Notes: generated by a model from the letters alone, not told the origin. 8,201 nt of DNA from an uncultured Rhodospirillaceae bacterium (GCA_913041095.1 CAJWIB010000105.1:1-8201); one strand, 5' to 3'; positions 1 through 6,631 are shown, counted from the stretch's first letter. Numbers and translations are program-made.

Positions 1-49
1 TATAACTAGGCAAAGATTGAATAATTATATTTGCTGTATGAGGAATCCA

Positions 50-610
50 ATGTTTGACCGCTTTAATGTGCGGATTTTGCCCCCCGTTTTCGCTGCTTTT
101 CTGCTGACAGCGTGTACGTTTGACCAGGGCATCGCCTTATCGCCGAGTGAACCGGACACCGATAAAGACGGCTTGCCCCAGGTGACCCAAGCAACCTTTG
201 CTCAGTTTCAGGATATCCCAATTCCGGGCAATGCAAAGATGAATATGGACCGCACCTTAATATTGGGCGAAAAAGAGGCCTGGATCGGCCGCCTCGTGAT
301 CGATAGCCGCACCCCGCAGGTAAAACTTTTTGATTTCTTTAAACATCGGATGAGCCAGTTCGGCTGGCAGGAAATCACTTCGGTGCGTTCGGCGACCTCC
401 GTGCTGAGCTACTCCAAAGACAACCGCATTATGACCATTCAAATTCAATCCCACCGGTTTATCGGCACTCAGGTTAATATCACCATGTCACCAAAAGGCG
501 CCCCAACACCCCCGCCGGTGACAAATGCCTCCTTCCCAAACGACACCCTGACTAAATCCGACAAGACAGTGATCAATCCCGCGTCTTTGCGACCGGTTGA
601 GGTGAGGTAG
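50..610 (+). CDS. Small secreted lipoprotein of unknown function
   Basis: A 186-residue protein with a typical lipoprotein signal peptide: a short N-terminus with two arginines (R4, R8), a hydrophobic stretch at about residues 9-19, and the lipobox LTAC with the lipidated cysteine at residue 22. It is therefore probably anchored in a periplasm-facing membrane. I do not recognise the family. The mature part has one compact region (about residues 55-155) predicted by eye as alternating strands and helices, then a proline/threonine-rich tail. The start chosen is the ATG at 50, because GAGGA lies 5 nt upstream (40-44); in-frame TTG at 17 and ATG at 38 would only lengthen the signal peptide with unlikely sequence. 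It is the only gene here with no visible link to aromatic metabolism. It converges with the crotonase gene to its right, so it is probably an unrelated neighbour. Confidence 0.8.
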   Translation: MFDRFNVRILPPVFAAFLLTACTFDQGIALSPSEPDTDKDGLPQVTQATFAQFQDIPIPGNAKMNMDRTLILGEKEAWIGRLVIDSRTPQVKLFDFFKHRMSQFGWQEITSVRSATSVLSYSKDNRIMTIQIQSHRFIGTQVNITMSPKGAPTPPPVTNASFPNDTLTKSDKTVINPASLRPVEVR

Positions 611-625
611 TTTCTACTCGTCACC
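601..625 (+). other. Weak hairpin at the lipoprotein gene's stop codon
   Basis: GGTGAGGTAG (601-610) can pair with CTACTCGTCACC (614-625) around a TTT loop, with two one-base bulges. It includes the TAG stop codon. No run of T follows, so it is not a typical intrinsic terminator. It may be a weak transcript-end structure, or a relic of the repeat family described nearby, since CGTCACC is the end motif of those repeats. Confidence 0.3.
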
Positions 626-665
626 CTACCTAACCTTCCCCTAAATTTTAGAGTTGAGTTGAAAA

Positions 666-696
666 CTGGATACCCTAGTCAAGCCCGGGTAAGACG
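666..696 (+). repeat. Degenerate alphaproteobacterial intergenic repeat, copy 1
   Basis: This stretch begins CTGGATACCC, has GTCAAGCCCGGG in the middle and ends in GACG. With small gaps it aligns to the two copies at 6528-6556 and 6603-6631. Family knowledge: short elements of the form CTGGAT-CCCGG-loop-CCGGG-TGACG are scattered between genes in many alphaproteobacteria. This copy is decayed: the left palindrome arm has drifted to ACCCTA. It lies between two convergent genes. Confidence 0.55.
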
Positions 697-740
697 GAGA
701 GTATATAAACCAAGTTTTCCAACCCTCTCGGCATGCGCGG

Positions 741-767
741 GAATTAAGTAAACTGTCTCCTTAATTC
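741..767. repeat. 8-bp perfect inverted repeat after the left crotonase gene
   Basis: GAATTAAG (741-748) and CTTAATTC (760-767) form a perfect 8-bp inverted repeat with an 11-nt loop. It starts 10 bp beyond the stop codon of the minus-strand crotonase gene. The position suggests a transcript 3' end for that gene, but the stem is AT-rich and no T-tract follows on the minus strand, so factor-independent termination is doubtful. Confidence 0.4.
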
Positions 768-777
768 TAACAATCAC

Positions 778-1530
778 CTACTTGTCAAAAAACTCGATGA
801 CGCGCTTGATAGAATCGGGGTTTTGCACGAGCTCAAGGCTTACATCGATTTCCATCTTAAAACCATCCACCGTTGGGTCTTGGGCAGCGGCGATGCATTT
901 TTTGGCTGCGTGCAGAGCATCTGAGGAAAGTTCCCGGCAACCATCAATTATTGTTTGCGTCACTGCCGCAAGCTCATCCCGGGGGGCGGCCCATTGCACC
1001 ATGCCAAGCTGCAAGGCGGTCTCGCCACCGACAATTTCACAAGCCAGGATAATCCGGTTAGCGACGCTGGGCCCGCACAAATGGGTAATTCGCTGGGTAC
1101 CGCCGGCCCCAGGTATCAAGCCGAGCCGGCCTTCGGGCAGACCGAGCTTAGCTTCATGAGCAGCGGCCCGGAGATCGCACGACAGCGCCAGTTCAAACCC
1201 GCCGCCGAGCGCCGCACCACCGATTTCGGCAATGCTCAGCTTGGCCAGCTTTTCGAGCCGACTGAATAAGCGGTGGAAGGTTTGCAGATATTTTTTATAC
1301 TCTTCTGGGCTTTCGTTGGCTTCCATGCGCTTCCGGTATTCTTTAAGGTCAGCACCGCCACAGAAGATTTTTTGGTCGCTGCGAATATGCAAGATATTGG
1401 TCTGGCCGTTATCCTCGAGCTGATCCAGAATCCGGTCAAATTCTTCTAGCCAAGCATGGCTGATCGCGTTGGCTGGAGGATGACATAGCGTCAAAATGGA
1501 AACATTGTCCTGGTGCGTTAAATCAAACAT
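778..1530 (-). CDS. Enoyl-CoA hydratase/isomerase (crotonase) family protein; candidate dienoyl-CoA hydratase
   Basis: A 250-residue crotonase-fold protein that probably adds water to a double bond next to a CoA thioester. The oxyanion-hole signature FCGGADLKEY is at residues 56-65 and the second one, GAALGGGFELA, at 105-115. The two catalytic glutamates of classical hydratases are both present: E113 in GGGFE and E133 in LGLPEGRLG, followed by PGAGGTQR (140-147). The N-terminal motif HPPANAI (17-23) is the substrate-loop version also seen in dienoyl-CoA hydratases. A GGAAGG ribosome-binding site lies about 5 nt before the ATG. The gene diverges from the benzoate-CoA ligase gene, sharing a 235-bp control region, so co-regulation is likely. 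By context it could be the cyclohexa-1,5-diene-1-carbonyl-CoA hydratase (Dch) or act in later beta-oxidation of 3-hydroxypimeloyl-CoA. It does not carry the FGASVDEH motif I recall from Thauera Dch, so no gene symbol is given. Confidence 0.9.
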   Translation of the reverse strand: MFDLTHQDNVSILTLCHPPANAISHAWLEEFDRILDQLEDNGQTNILHIRSDQKIFCGGADLKEYRKRMEANESPEEYKKYLQTFHRLFSRLEKLAKLSIAEIGGAALGGGFELALSCDLRAAAHEAKLGLPEGRLGLIPGAGGTQRITHLCGPSVANRIILACEIVGGETALQLGMVQWAAPRDELAAVTQTIIDGCRELSSDALHAAKKCIAAAQDPTVDGFKMEIDVSLELVQNPDSIKRVIEFFDK

Positions 1531-1598
1531 TTTTGCCTTCCCGGTAAATTAAATTAAGCACTTATTAAAGACTAGCCAGCGTTGGTGTTTTCTTATAA

Positions 1599-1610
1599 CC
1601 AATATATTGG
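1599..1610. promoter_or_regulatory. Perfect 12-bp palindrome CCAATATATTGG, candidate operator
   Basis: The sequence equals its own reverse complement over 12 bp and does not extend further. It lies 69 bp from the crotonase start and 156 bp from the ligase start. A dimeric regulator site is the simplest explanation. The regulator is unknown because no regulator gene lies in the window. Confidence 0.45.
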
Positions 1611-1697
1611 CCTAACAAAAGCCGGCCTTGATTTCAGTCATGTACCACATTTACCGGTTGCCTGTATAAACAGCACATTATAAACACCGCATTACTG

Positions 1698-1709
1698 AAT
1701 TTCGAAATT
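1698..1709. promoter_or_regulatory. Perfect 12-bp palindrome AATTTCGAAATT, candidate operator
   Basis: A second perfect 12-bp palindrome, 57 bp upstream of the ligase start codon and 99 bp centre-to-centre from CCAATATATTGG. Its place just downstream of the TATAAACA pair would suit a repressor site near a transcription start. The sequence differs from the first palindrome, so if both are operators they probably bind different proteins. Confidence 0.4.
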
Positions 1710-1765
1710 GGCTATGTTGCTCCGGCGCTACGATCTTGACCAAGGGAAAGTTAAGGGAGGAAAGA

Positions 1766-3322
1766 ATGAATTCTGTCCGCGTTGAAGGAACGTCGGAAAA
1801 ACCGGAACTTGTTTTTTCGAACAGTTTCAATGTCGCCGTGCCTTTGATCGACCGCCATCTTGATGAAGGCCGTGCCGACAAAGTCGTTATCTACACTGCC
1901 GAAGAAGAAGTGACCTATCGGCAATTGGCCGAACGCGTCAATAAATGGGGTAATGCGATTGCCGGCCTCGGGCTGAAACCCGGCGAGCGGGTGCTGATGG
2001 TGGTGAAAGATTGCCCGGAATTTTACTATATTTTCTGGGGCTGCATTAAGTTGGGTGTCATAGCTGTCCCCCTCAATACTTTGCTGCGGGGTAAGGATTT
2101 CAGTTTCATCATTGAAGATTCCGGCTGCAGCGCCGTGCTTTATTCGCCGGAATTTACCGAGGAAATCGAGGCTGCCTTGGCCGAAGTAACCACCAAGCCT
2201 GAGCAAATTTTAAAAGTCGAAGCGATCGCCAAGTTGGCTGAACCCGCAGGCATTGAATTAGCTGCCGTTGACGCCAGCGCGACAGATGAATGTTTTTGGC
2301 TGTATTCGTCAGGTACGACCGGTGAGCCAAAAGGCGTCGTCCATGTGCACCGCGATATTATTGCAACTTGCGAGCTCTATGCGGTTCGGGTGCTCGGACA
2401 AACCGAAGCTGACACCTGGTTTTCTGTACCAAAACTATTTTTTGCCTATGGCCTAGGCTGCGGCATGACCTTCCCGCTCTGGGTTGGCGGATCAGCTGTT
2501 TTGGATCCACGGCGCCCGACCCCTGATACAGTTACCGAGATGGTACGGCGCTTCAAGCCGACAATTTTCGCTGCGGTGCCGACTTTTTATGCCGCCTGGC
2601 TGGCCCATGCTGATTTCAAGAAAGAGGATGCGGCAACATTTAGACGCTGTGTGTCCGGTGGCGAGGCCTTGCCGACCGATCTGCAAACCCAATGGGGTAA
2701 AATCTGTGATGCGCCGATCTGTGATGGCATTGGCTCAACCGAAGCGCTGCACATATATATATCGAACACCATCGACGATGTGCGCTCGCTCTCCAGCGGC
2801 AAAGTCGTGCCCGGTTATGAATTGAGAATTGCCAATGATGACGGTGAAGACGTGCCGGTTGGCGAACAAGGCCGATTGCTGCTTAAAGGCCCGTCGGTGA
2901 CGGAGATTTATTGGAACAACCCTGAAAAAACCGCAAAAACCATTATCGATGGCTGGCTCGATTCGGGTGACACCTACTTTCAGGATGAGGACAACTACTT
3001 CTATTATAGTGGCCGCAATGACGACATGCTCAAAGTCGGTGGTATTTGGGTCTCGCCGTTTGAAATCGAATCGGCGCTGATCGAGCACCCGAAAGTCCTG
3101 GAAGCTGCCGTCGTCGGCCGGGATGATGATGCCGGTCTGGTTAAACCTGAAGCTTGGGTGGTTCTAAAAGACAGCAGCGAACAGTCGGACAGCCTGGTTA
3201 ATGAAATTCAAGAACAATGCAAAAATAATTTGGCCCCCTATAAATATCCCCGCTGGATCAATTTTACCGATGACTTGCCAAAAACGGCAACCGGTAAAAT
3301 TCAGCGCTTTAAGTTGCGCTAA
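1766..3322 (+). CDS. bclA: Benzoate-CoA ligase (AMP-forming)
   Basis: The 518-residue enzyme activates benzoate (or a close aromatic acid) with ATP and CoA to benzoyl-CoA, AMP and pyrophosphate, in the cytoplasm; this is the entry step of the pathway. It is an acyl-adenylate synthetase of full family length. The phosphate loop YSSGTTGEPKG is at residues 180-190, the substrate-side segment KLFFAYGLGCG typical of benzoate-CoA ligases at 223-233, DGIGSTEALHI at 320-330, the ribose-binding aspartate D401 in SGDTYF, the hinge YSGRNDDMLKVGG at 414-426, and the catalytic lysine K511 in PKTATGKIQR. The ATG at 1766 is chosen because GGGAGG lies 5 nt upstream; an in-frame TTG at 1736 would add ten residues that overlap this ribosome-binding site. 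The gene is followed after 49 bp by the dehydrogenase gene in the same direction. Substrate preference (benzoate versus hydroxy- or aminobenzoate) cannot be read with confidence. Confidence 0.93.
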   Translation: MNSVRVEGTSEKPELVFSNSFNVAVPLIDRHLDEGRADKVVIYTAEEEVTYRQLAERVNKWGNAIAGLGLKPGERVLMVVKDCPEFYYIFWGCIKLGVIAVPLNTLLRGKDFSFIIEDSGCSAVLYSPEFTEEIEAALAEVTTKPEQILKVEAIAKLAEPAGIELAAVDASATDECFWLYSSGTTGEPKGVVHVHRDIIATCELYAVRVLGQTEADTWFSVPKLFFAYGLGCGMTFPLWVGGSAVLDPRRPTPDTVTEMVRRFKPTIFAAVPTFYAAWLAHADFKKEDAATFRRCVSGGEALPTDLQTQWGKICDAPICDGIGSTEALHIYISNTIDDVRSLSSGKVVPGYELRIANDDGEDVPVGEQGRLLLKGPSVTEIYWNNPEKTAKTIIDGWLDSGDTYFQDEDNYFYYSGRNDDMLKVGGIWVSPFEIESALIEHPKVLEAAVVGRDDDAGLVKPEAWVVLKDSSEQSDSLVNEIQEQCKNNLAPYKYPRWINFTDDLPKTATGKIQRFKLR

Positions 3323-3371
3323 GTGATGATACCAGCAACCCACTCTATAACATAACTCGAGGTTTTAAGAC

Positions 3372-4451
3372 ATGTCAGATACAGCCTACCGTTGGGAAAT
3401 GATAGAACCCGGCAAACCGATGGAAAAAGTTGAATTCGATCCCTTTCCGCCGGGCGGTGGTGAAGTTGTTGTTGAAGTTGAAGGCTGCGGTGTCTGTCAT
3501 ACTGACCTCGGTTACTACTATGATGGCGTTCGCACCAACGCGGCTTTGCCGTTGGCACTCGGCCATGAAATCAGTGGCCGGGTGGTCGCCGGCGGCAAAG
3601 GCTATGAAGATTGGGTCGGCAAAGCTGTGCTGATACCAGCGGTTATTCCGTGCGGCGAGTGTGATCTTTGTAAACGCGGCAAGGAAACAATCTGCCGCCA
3701 GCAATATGTGCCCGGCTGCGATACTCATGGCGGTTTCGCCAGCCACATTAAAATTCCAGGCTTCGGCTTATGTGAGATCGATGAAGCGAAATTAGCTGCC
3801 GCCGGTCTCGATCTCGCCGATGTCTCAGTGGTTGCCGACGCCTTGACCACGCCTTACCAAGCGGTTGCGCAAGCAGGCCTAAGCGAAGGTGATTTAGCGA
3901 TTGTGATCGGCGTCGGTGGAGTCGGCGGCTACTGCGTACAGGTCGCAGCGGCGATGGGTGCGACAGTTCTGGCGGTTGACGTTGATCAAGCGAAACTGGA
4001 TCAAATTGGCGAAGCCGGCGCAGCGGCAACGTTTAATCCCAAAGATTATCCCGGACGCGAGCTGAAAAAAGCTGTGTTCGCCTTTGCTGCAGAAAATGGT
4101 CTGAAGGCCACCGAGTGGACAATTATGGAATGTTCCGGCTCGGCTCCTGGACAGCAAACGGCCTATGGCTTGCTGGTTCATGGCGCGACCCTTTGCGTGG
4201 TTGGCTTCACCATGGATAAAGTTGAAATCCGGCTGTCCAATTTAATGGCTTTCCATGCCCGCGCCCTCGGTAATTGGGGCTGCACCACCAGCAATTATCC
4301 GGCTGCACTTGATCTGGTGTTCGACGGTAGAGTCAACGTGAAGTCTTTCATCGAGCATCATCCCTTGGATAATATCAATGAAGTTTTCGAATTAGTTCAT
4401 GCCCATAAAAACAAAGGGCGGGCCATCCTGATGCCCAAAATGAATTCATAA
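3372..4451 (+). CDS. had: 6-hydroxycyclohex-1-ene-1-carbonyl-CoA dehydrogenase
   Basis: A 359-residue zinc-dependent medium-chain alcohol dehydrogenase. In the benzoyl-CoA pathway Had oxidises 6-hydroxycyclohex-1-ene-1-carbonyl-CoA to the 6-oxo compound with NAD+. Catalytic-zinc ligands are visible as C39 in GCGVCHTD and H65-E66 in GHE; the third position is probably D156 in VADALTTPYQAV. The structural-zinc cysteines are C94, C97, C100 and C108. The Rossmann motif GVGGVG is at 180-185, and D203 at the end of the next strand fits NAD preference. The specific assignment, rather than 'alcohol dehydrogenase', rests on its position between benzoate-CoA ligase and Oah and on overall resemblance to Thauera-type Had. 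GAGG (3359-3362) lies 9 nt before the ATG. The gap to the next gene is 47 bp, consistent with one operon. Its presence implies the Thauera/Magnetospirillum branch of the pathway rather than the Rhodopseudomonas badHIK branch. Confidence 0.88.
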   Translation: MSDTAYRWEMIEPGKPMEKVEFDPFPPGGGEVVVEVEGCGVCHTDLGYYYDGVRTNAALPLALGHEISGRVVAGGKGYEDWVGKAVLIPAVIPCGECDLCKRGKETICRQQYVPGCDTHGGFASHIKIPGFGLCEIDEAKLAAAGLDLADVSVVADALTTPYQAVAQAGLSEGDLAIVIGVGGVGGYCVQVAAAMGATVLAVDVDQAKLDQIGEAGAAATFNPKDYPGRELKKAVFAFAAENGLKATEWTIMECSGSAPGQQTAYGLLVHGATLCVVGFTMDKVEIRLSNLMAFHARALGNWGCTTSNYPAALDLVFDGRVNVKSFIEHHPLDNINEVFELVHAHKNKGRAILMPKMNS

Positions 4452-4498
4452 ATCAATCATACCAACATTAATCAACTTACAGATAGAGGAATAGAATA

Positions 4499-5632
4499 AT
4501 GGTTAAAGACACCACAACAATTGTAAAGGAAACAACCCTTCAGAATCCGAAAAACCACAATTTGGTGGCAGATTGGTCGTTTGAGGGTCTGAAATACGAG
4601 AAAAAACCGGCCATTGATGAAAATGGCAATGAAGTCGATGGTATCTACAACGTTTGGATCACCCTCGATAACGAGAAGCAATTTAACTCCTACAACACTG
4701 AAATGGTCAAAGGCATGATCTTAGGCTTCCGCGAAGCGTCAAACTCACGTGACGTCAATGCGGTGGTTTTAACCGGTGCCGGCCACAAAGCGTTCTGCAC
4801 TGGCGGTAACACCAAAGAATACGCCGAATATTATTCCGGGCAGGACCAGGAATACCGCCAATATATGCGCCTGTTCAACGACATGGTCTCCACCATGCTT
4901 ATTTGTGACAAGCCGGTTATTTGCCGGGTCAACGGCATGCGCATCGGCGGTGGCCAGGAAATGGGTATGGCCTGTGACTTTTCGGTCGCCCAGGATATGG
5001 CCAATTTCGGCCAGGCCGGACCGAAGCATGGGTCTGCCGCCATCGGCGGCGCCACCGACTTTTTGCCACCACTGATCGGGGTCGAACAATCCATGGTCTC
5101 CGCTGTTCTTTGTAAGCCCCTGTCGGCCCACAAAGCTGCCCGGCTCGGCATCATTATGGATACGGTTCCGGCGCTGAAAGTTGACGGCAAGTTCGTGCCC
5201 AATCCACTGGTCGTCACCGAAATGGTGACCGATGATTACGGCCGCCCGATGCACGGTGAATTCAAAACCGACAAGGAAGAAATCGCCAAGGCCAAGGAAA
5301 CCATCGCTTCCGGTGAAATGGACCTTTCGCTTCTGGACTCCAAAGTTGAAGAACTTTGCACGGCGGTTCTGCACACCTTCCCGGAATGCACCACCAAATC
5401 ACTTGAGCAATTGCGCAAACCGAAACTCGAAGTCTGGAACCTGCGCAAAGAAGATGCGCGTTCATGGTTGGGTTACAACATGCTGGCCGAAGCCCGCACC
5501 GGTTTCCGGGCTTTTAACGAAGGTAATAAGGAAATTGGCCGTGAGATTGATTTCATCGCCCTGCGCAAAGCCCGCGCTGCCGGCGCACCGTGGTCAGAAG
5601 AGCTTATCGAAAGCCTCATTCCACGCGCTTAG
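4499..5632 (+). CDS. oah: 6-oxocyclohex-1-ene-1-carbonyl-CoA hydrolase (ring-opening)
   Basis: A 377-residue member of the crotonase superfamily, longer than ordinary enoyl-CoA hydratases (about 260 residues) and matching the length of Oah/BamA enzymes. It adds two waters to 6-oxocyclohex-1-ene-1-carbonyl-CoA and cuts the ring to give 3-hydroxypimeloyl-CoA. The oxyanion-hole segments are FCTGGNTKEY (99-108) and NGMRIGGGQEMGMACD (145-160), with E154 in the first-glutamate position. The segment FGQAGPKHGSAAIGGATDFLP (about 170-190) is a hallmark of this family and replaces the usual PEVxLG...PGxGGTQR of hydratases. A roughly 120-residue C-terminal extension follows the core. GAGGA (4486-4490) lies 8 nt before the ATG. 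It is the last gene of the ligase-had-oah unit and is followed by a strong hairpin terminator. Confidence 0.93.
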   Translation: MVKDTTTIVKETTLQNPKNHNLVADWSFEGLKYEKKPAIDENGNEVDGIYNVWITLDNEKQFNSYNTEMVKGMILGFREASNSRDVNAVVLTGAGHKAFCTGGNTKEYAEYYSGQDQEYRQYMRLFNDMVSTMLICDKPVICRVNGMRIGGGQEMGMACDFSVAQDMANFGQAGPKHGSAAIGGATDFLPPLIGVEQSMVSAVLCKPLSAHKAARLGIIMDTVPALKVDGKFVPNPLVVTEMVTDDYGRPMHGEFKTDKEEIAKAKETIASGEMDLSLLDSKVEELCTAVLHTFPECTTKSLEQLRKPKLEVWNLRKEDARSWLGYNMLAEARTGFRAFNEGNKEIGREIDFIALRKARAAGAPWSEELIESLIPRA

Positions 5633-5652
5633 TATTACTGCATTTAAAGTGG

Positions 5653-6453
5653 CTATTTTTTCCCTCGGCTGTCATCTCGGCTGAGGGAAATTTTTTTGAG
5701 CTGCTCAAGATGTTCGTCGGTTTTATGCGCCATCGCCTGAAAGGCGGCGGACATTTCCAGCAAAGTATCCAAGCGGACATGCATGCCTTCGCGCATCAGT
5801 TTTTTGGAGAGCCGCAGCGTGCGGGGCGGGTTTTTAACGATTCGCGCCGTCATCGCCCGGGTTTCCTTCATCAGTTCTTCCGGCGCCACACATTTAGAGA
5901 TCAAGCCGCATTCCAGAGCTTCTTGCGCGGTGATGGTGTCGCCGGTAAAAGCCATCTCATAGGCCTTGGATAAACCGACGGTGCGTTGCAGCAGCCAAGC
6001 GCCGCCATCGCCCGGGACAATGCCGAGCTGGACGAAGGATTCGGCAAACTTGGCTGTTTCGGAGGCAAGGCGAATGTCACACATCAAGGTCAGGTCACAG
6101 CCAGCACCGATGGCGGGCCCGTTGACCGCGGCAATGGTCGGCGTCTCAAGATTATAAAGAGCGAACGGAATTTTCTGGATACCGTGGCGGTATTTATCAC
6201 TGATTTCCAGCGGGTCTCCGCTAAACATGCCGGTTTGCTCTTTCATATCCTTGACATTGCCCCCGGCGCAAAAGCTTGTTCCTGCGCCGGTTAAAATAAC
6301 CGCCCCAACGCTGGTATCGAGGTTGATCCGCTCACAGGCGTCAATAATTTGCTGGTATTCTGCAGGATGCGACAGCGCGTTCCTTGTATCCGGGCTGTTG
6401 AGCGTCAGAGTGACGACACTGCCATCCTGCTCATAAATTATAAAATCACCCAT
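5653..6453 (-). CDS. Crotonase-family protein, probable isomerase-type active site
   Basis: A 266-residue crotonase-fold acyl-CoA enzyme. The oxyanion-hole motif SFCAGGNVKDM is at residues 60-70 and the second one at 114-120 (AIGAGCD). The hydratase glutamates are absent: the first position is D120 and the second, in AESFVQLG, is F140. A new acidic residue, D149, sits in PGDGGAW (147-153). This pattern (no hydratase pair, FxxxF/VxLGxxPGxGGxW) resembles isomerase-type members such as PaaG rather than hydratases, so double-bond isomerisation is more likely than hydration. The start is supported by AAGGAG (minus strand, 6460-6465) six nt before the ATG. The C-terminus (SLSRDDSRGKK) is encoded across the neighbouring terminator. 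The gene converges with oah (21-bp gap) and diverges from bcrB. Its context suggests a role in processing ring-derived or side-chain acyl-CoAs, but the substrate is unknown. Confidence 0.88.
   Translation of the reverse strand: MGDFIIYEQDGSVVTLTLNSPDTRNALSHPAEYQQIIDACERINLDTSVGAVILTGAGTSFCAGGNVKDMKEQTGMFSGDPLEISDKYRHGIQKIPFALYNLETPTIAAVNGPAIGAGCDLTLMCDIRLASETAKFAESFVQLGIVPGDGGAWLLQRTVGLSKAYEMAFTGDTITAQEALECGLISKCVAPEELMKETRAMTARIVKNPPRTLRLSKKLMREGMHVRLDTLLEMSAAFQAMAHKTDEHLEQLKKISLSRDDSRGKK
5659..5697 (+). terminator. Intrinsic terminator of the bcl-had-oah unit
   Basis: An 11-bp stem, TTTCCCTCGGC (5659-5669) with GCTGAGGGAAA (5680-5690) and one G-T wobble, closes a 10-nt loop and is followed by seven Ts (5691-5697). 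It lies 26 bp after the oah stop codon. It works only on the plus strand: the minus strand has an A-run rather than a T-run after the hairpin. The element lies inside the last codons of the convergent crotonase gene. Confidence 0.85.
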
Positions 6454-6527
6454 CGGATACTCCTTAGTTTATTTGGCACCGGCCTAAATCTTTAATCCGC
6501 ATCGCAACGCCATTAGCATGAAGATTT

Positions 6528-6556
6528 CTAGATTCCGAATCAAGTCCGGAATGACG
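6528..6556 (+). repeat. Alphaproteobacterial intergenic repeat, copy 2
   Basis: A 29-bp element starting CTAGATTCCG and ending CCGGAATGACG; TTCCG and CGGAA form its internal hairpin. It matches the reverse complement of 6603-6631 without gaps, at about two thirds of positions. Differences in the two arms compensate (TTCCG/CGGAA here, CCCGGC/GCCGGG there), so the hairpin is kept. Confidence 0.7.
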
Positions 6557-6602
6557 GTAGAGTGGAAAAGTGCCTCACTGACAATATTCCTCTCTCCACC
6601 TT

Positions 6603-6631
6603 CGTCACCCCGGCCTCGAGCCGGGATCCAG
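6603..6631 (-). repeat. Alphaproteobacterial intergenic repeat, copy 3 (inverted relative to copy 2)
   Basis: On the plus strand it begins CGTCACCCCGGC and ends GCCGGGATCCAG; CCCGGC and GCCGGG form a 6-bp stem around CTCGA. It is the least decayed copy in the window. With copy 2 it makes an inverted pair separated by 46 bp, so the two could also pair with each other in RNA. Confidence 0.75.

Larger units (their letters stand above)
1531..1765. promoter_or_regulatory. Divergent control region between the crotonase and benzoate-CoA ligase genes
   Basis: This 235-bp AT-rich region must hold the promoters for both divergent transcripts. I see no convincing -35/-10 pair on either strand. It does contain two perfect palindromes (1599-1610 and 1698-1709) and a tandem TATAAACA (1665-1672 and 1679-1686, 14 bp apart), either copy of which could supply a -10-like element for the ligase unit. 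A TTGAT half-site at 1628-1632 has only a poor partner half, so an FNR-type box is not supported. The bottom end carries the strong GGGAGG ribosome-binding site (1755-1760) of the ligase gene. Confidence 0.55.

Noticed and set aside
741..767. Intrinsic terminator for the left crotonase gene
   Set aside because: The 8-bp stem is AT-rich and no T-tract follows on the minus strand, so it is listed only as an inverted repeat.
1628..1641. Possible FNR box (TTGAT-TTCA-GTCAT) upstream of the ligase gene
   Set aside because: The left half fits the TTGAT half-site but the right half matches only three of five positions, too weak to call an anaerobic regulator site.
1751..2206. Antisense open frame opposite the start of the ligase gene
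   Set aside because: It overlaps the ligase ribosome-binding site and coding start, has no recognisable domain, and the sense strand is clearly the coding one.
2753..2762. Run of alternating TA within the ligase gene
   Set aside because: It encodes an in-frame HIYIS segment in a full-length, motif-complete protein; short TA runs of this size are not meaningful on their own.
4769..5374. Long antisense open frame (201 codons) opposite oah
   Set aside because: It lies wholly inside a strongly supported gene, has no recognisable domain, and reads like a reverse-frame shadow of the well-coded sense strand.
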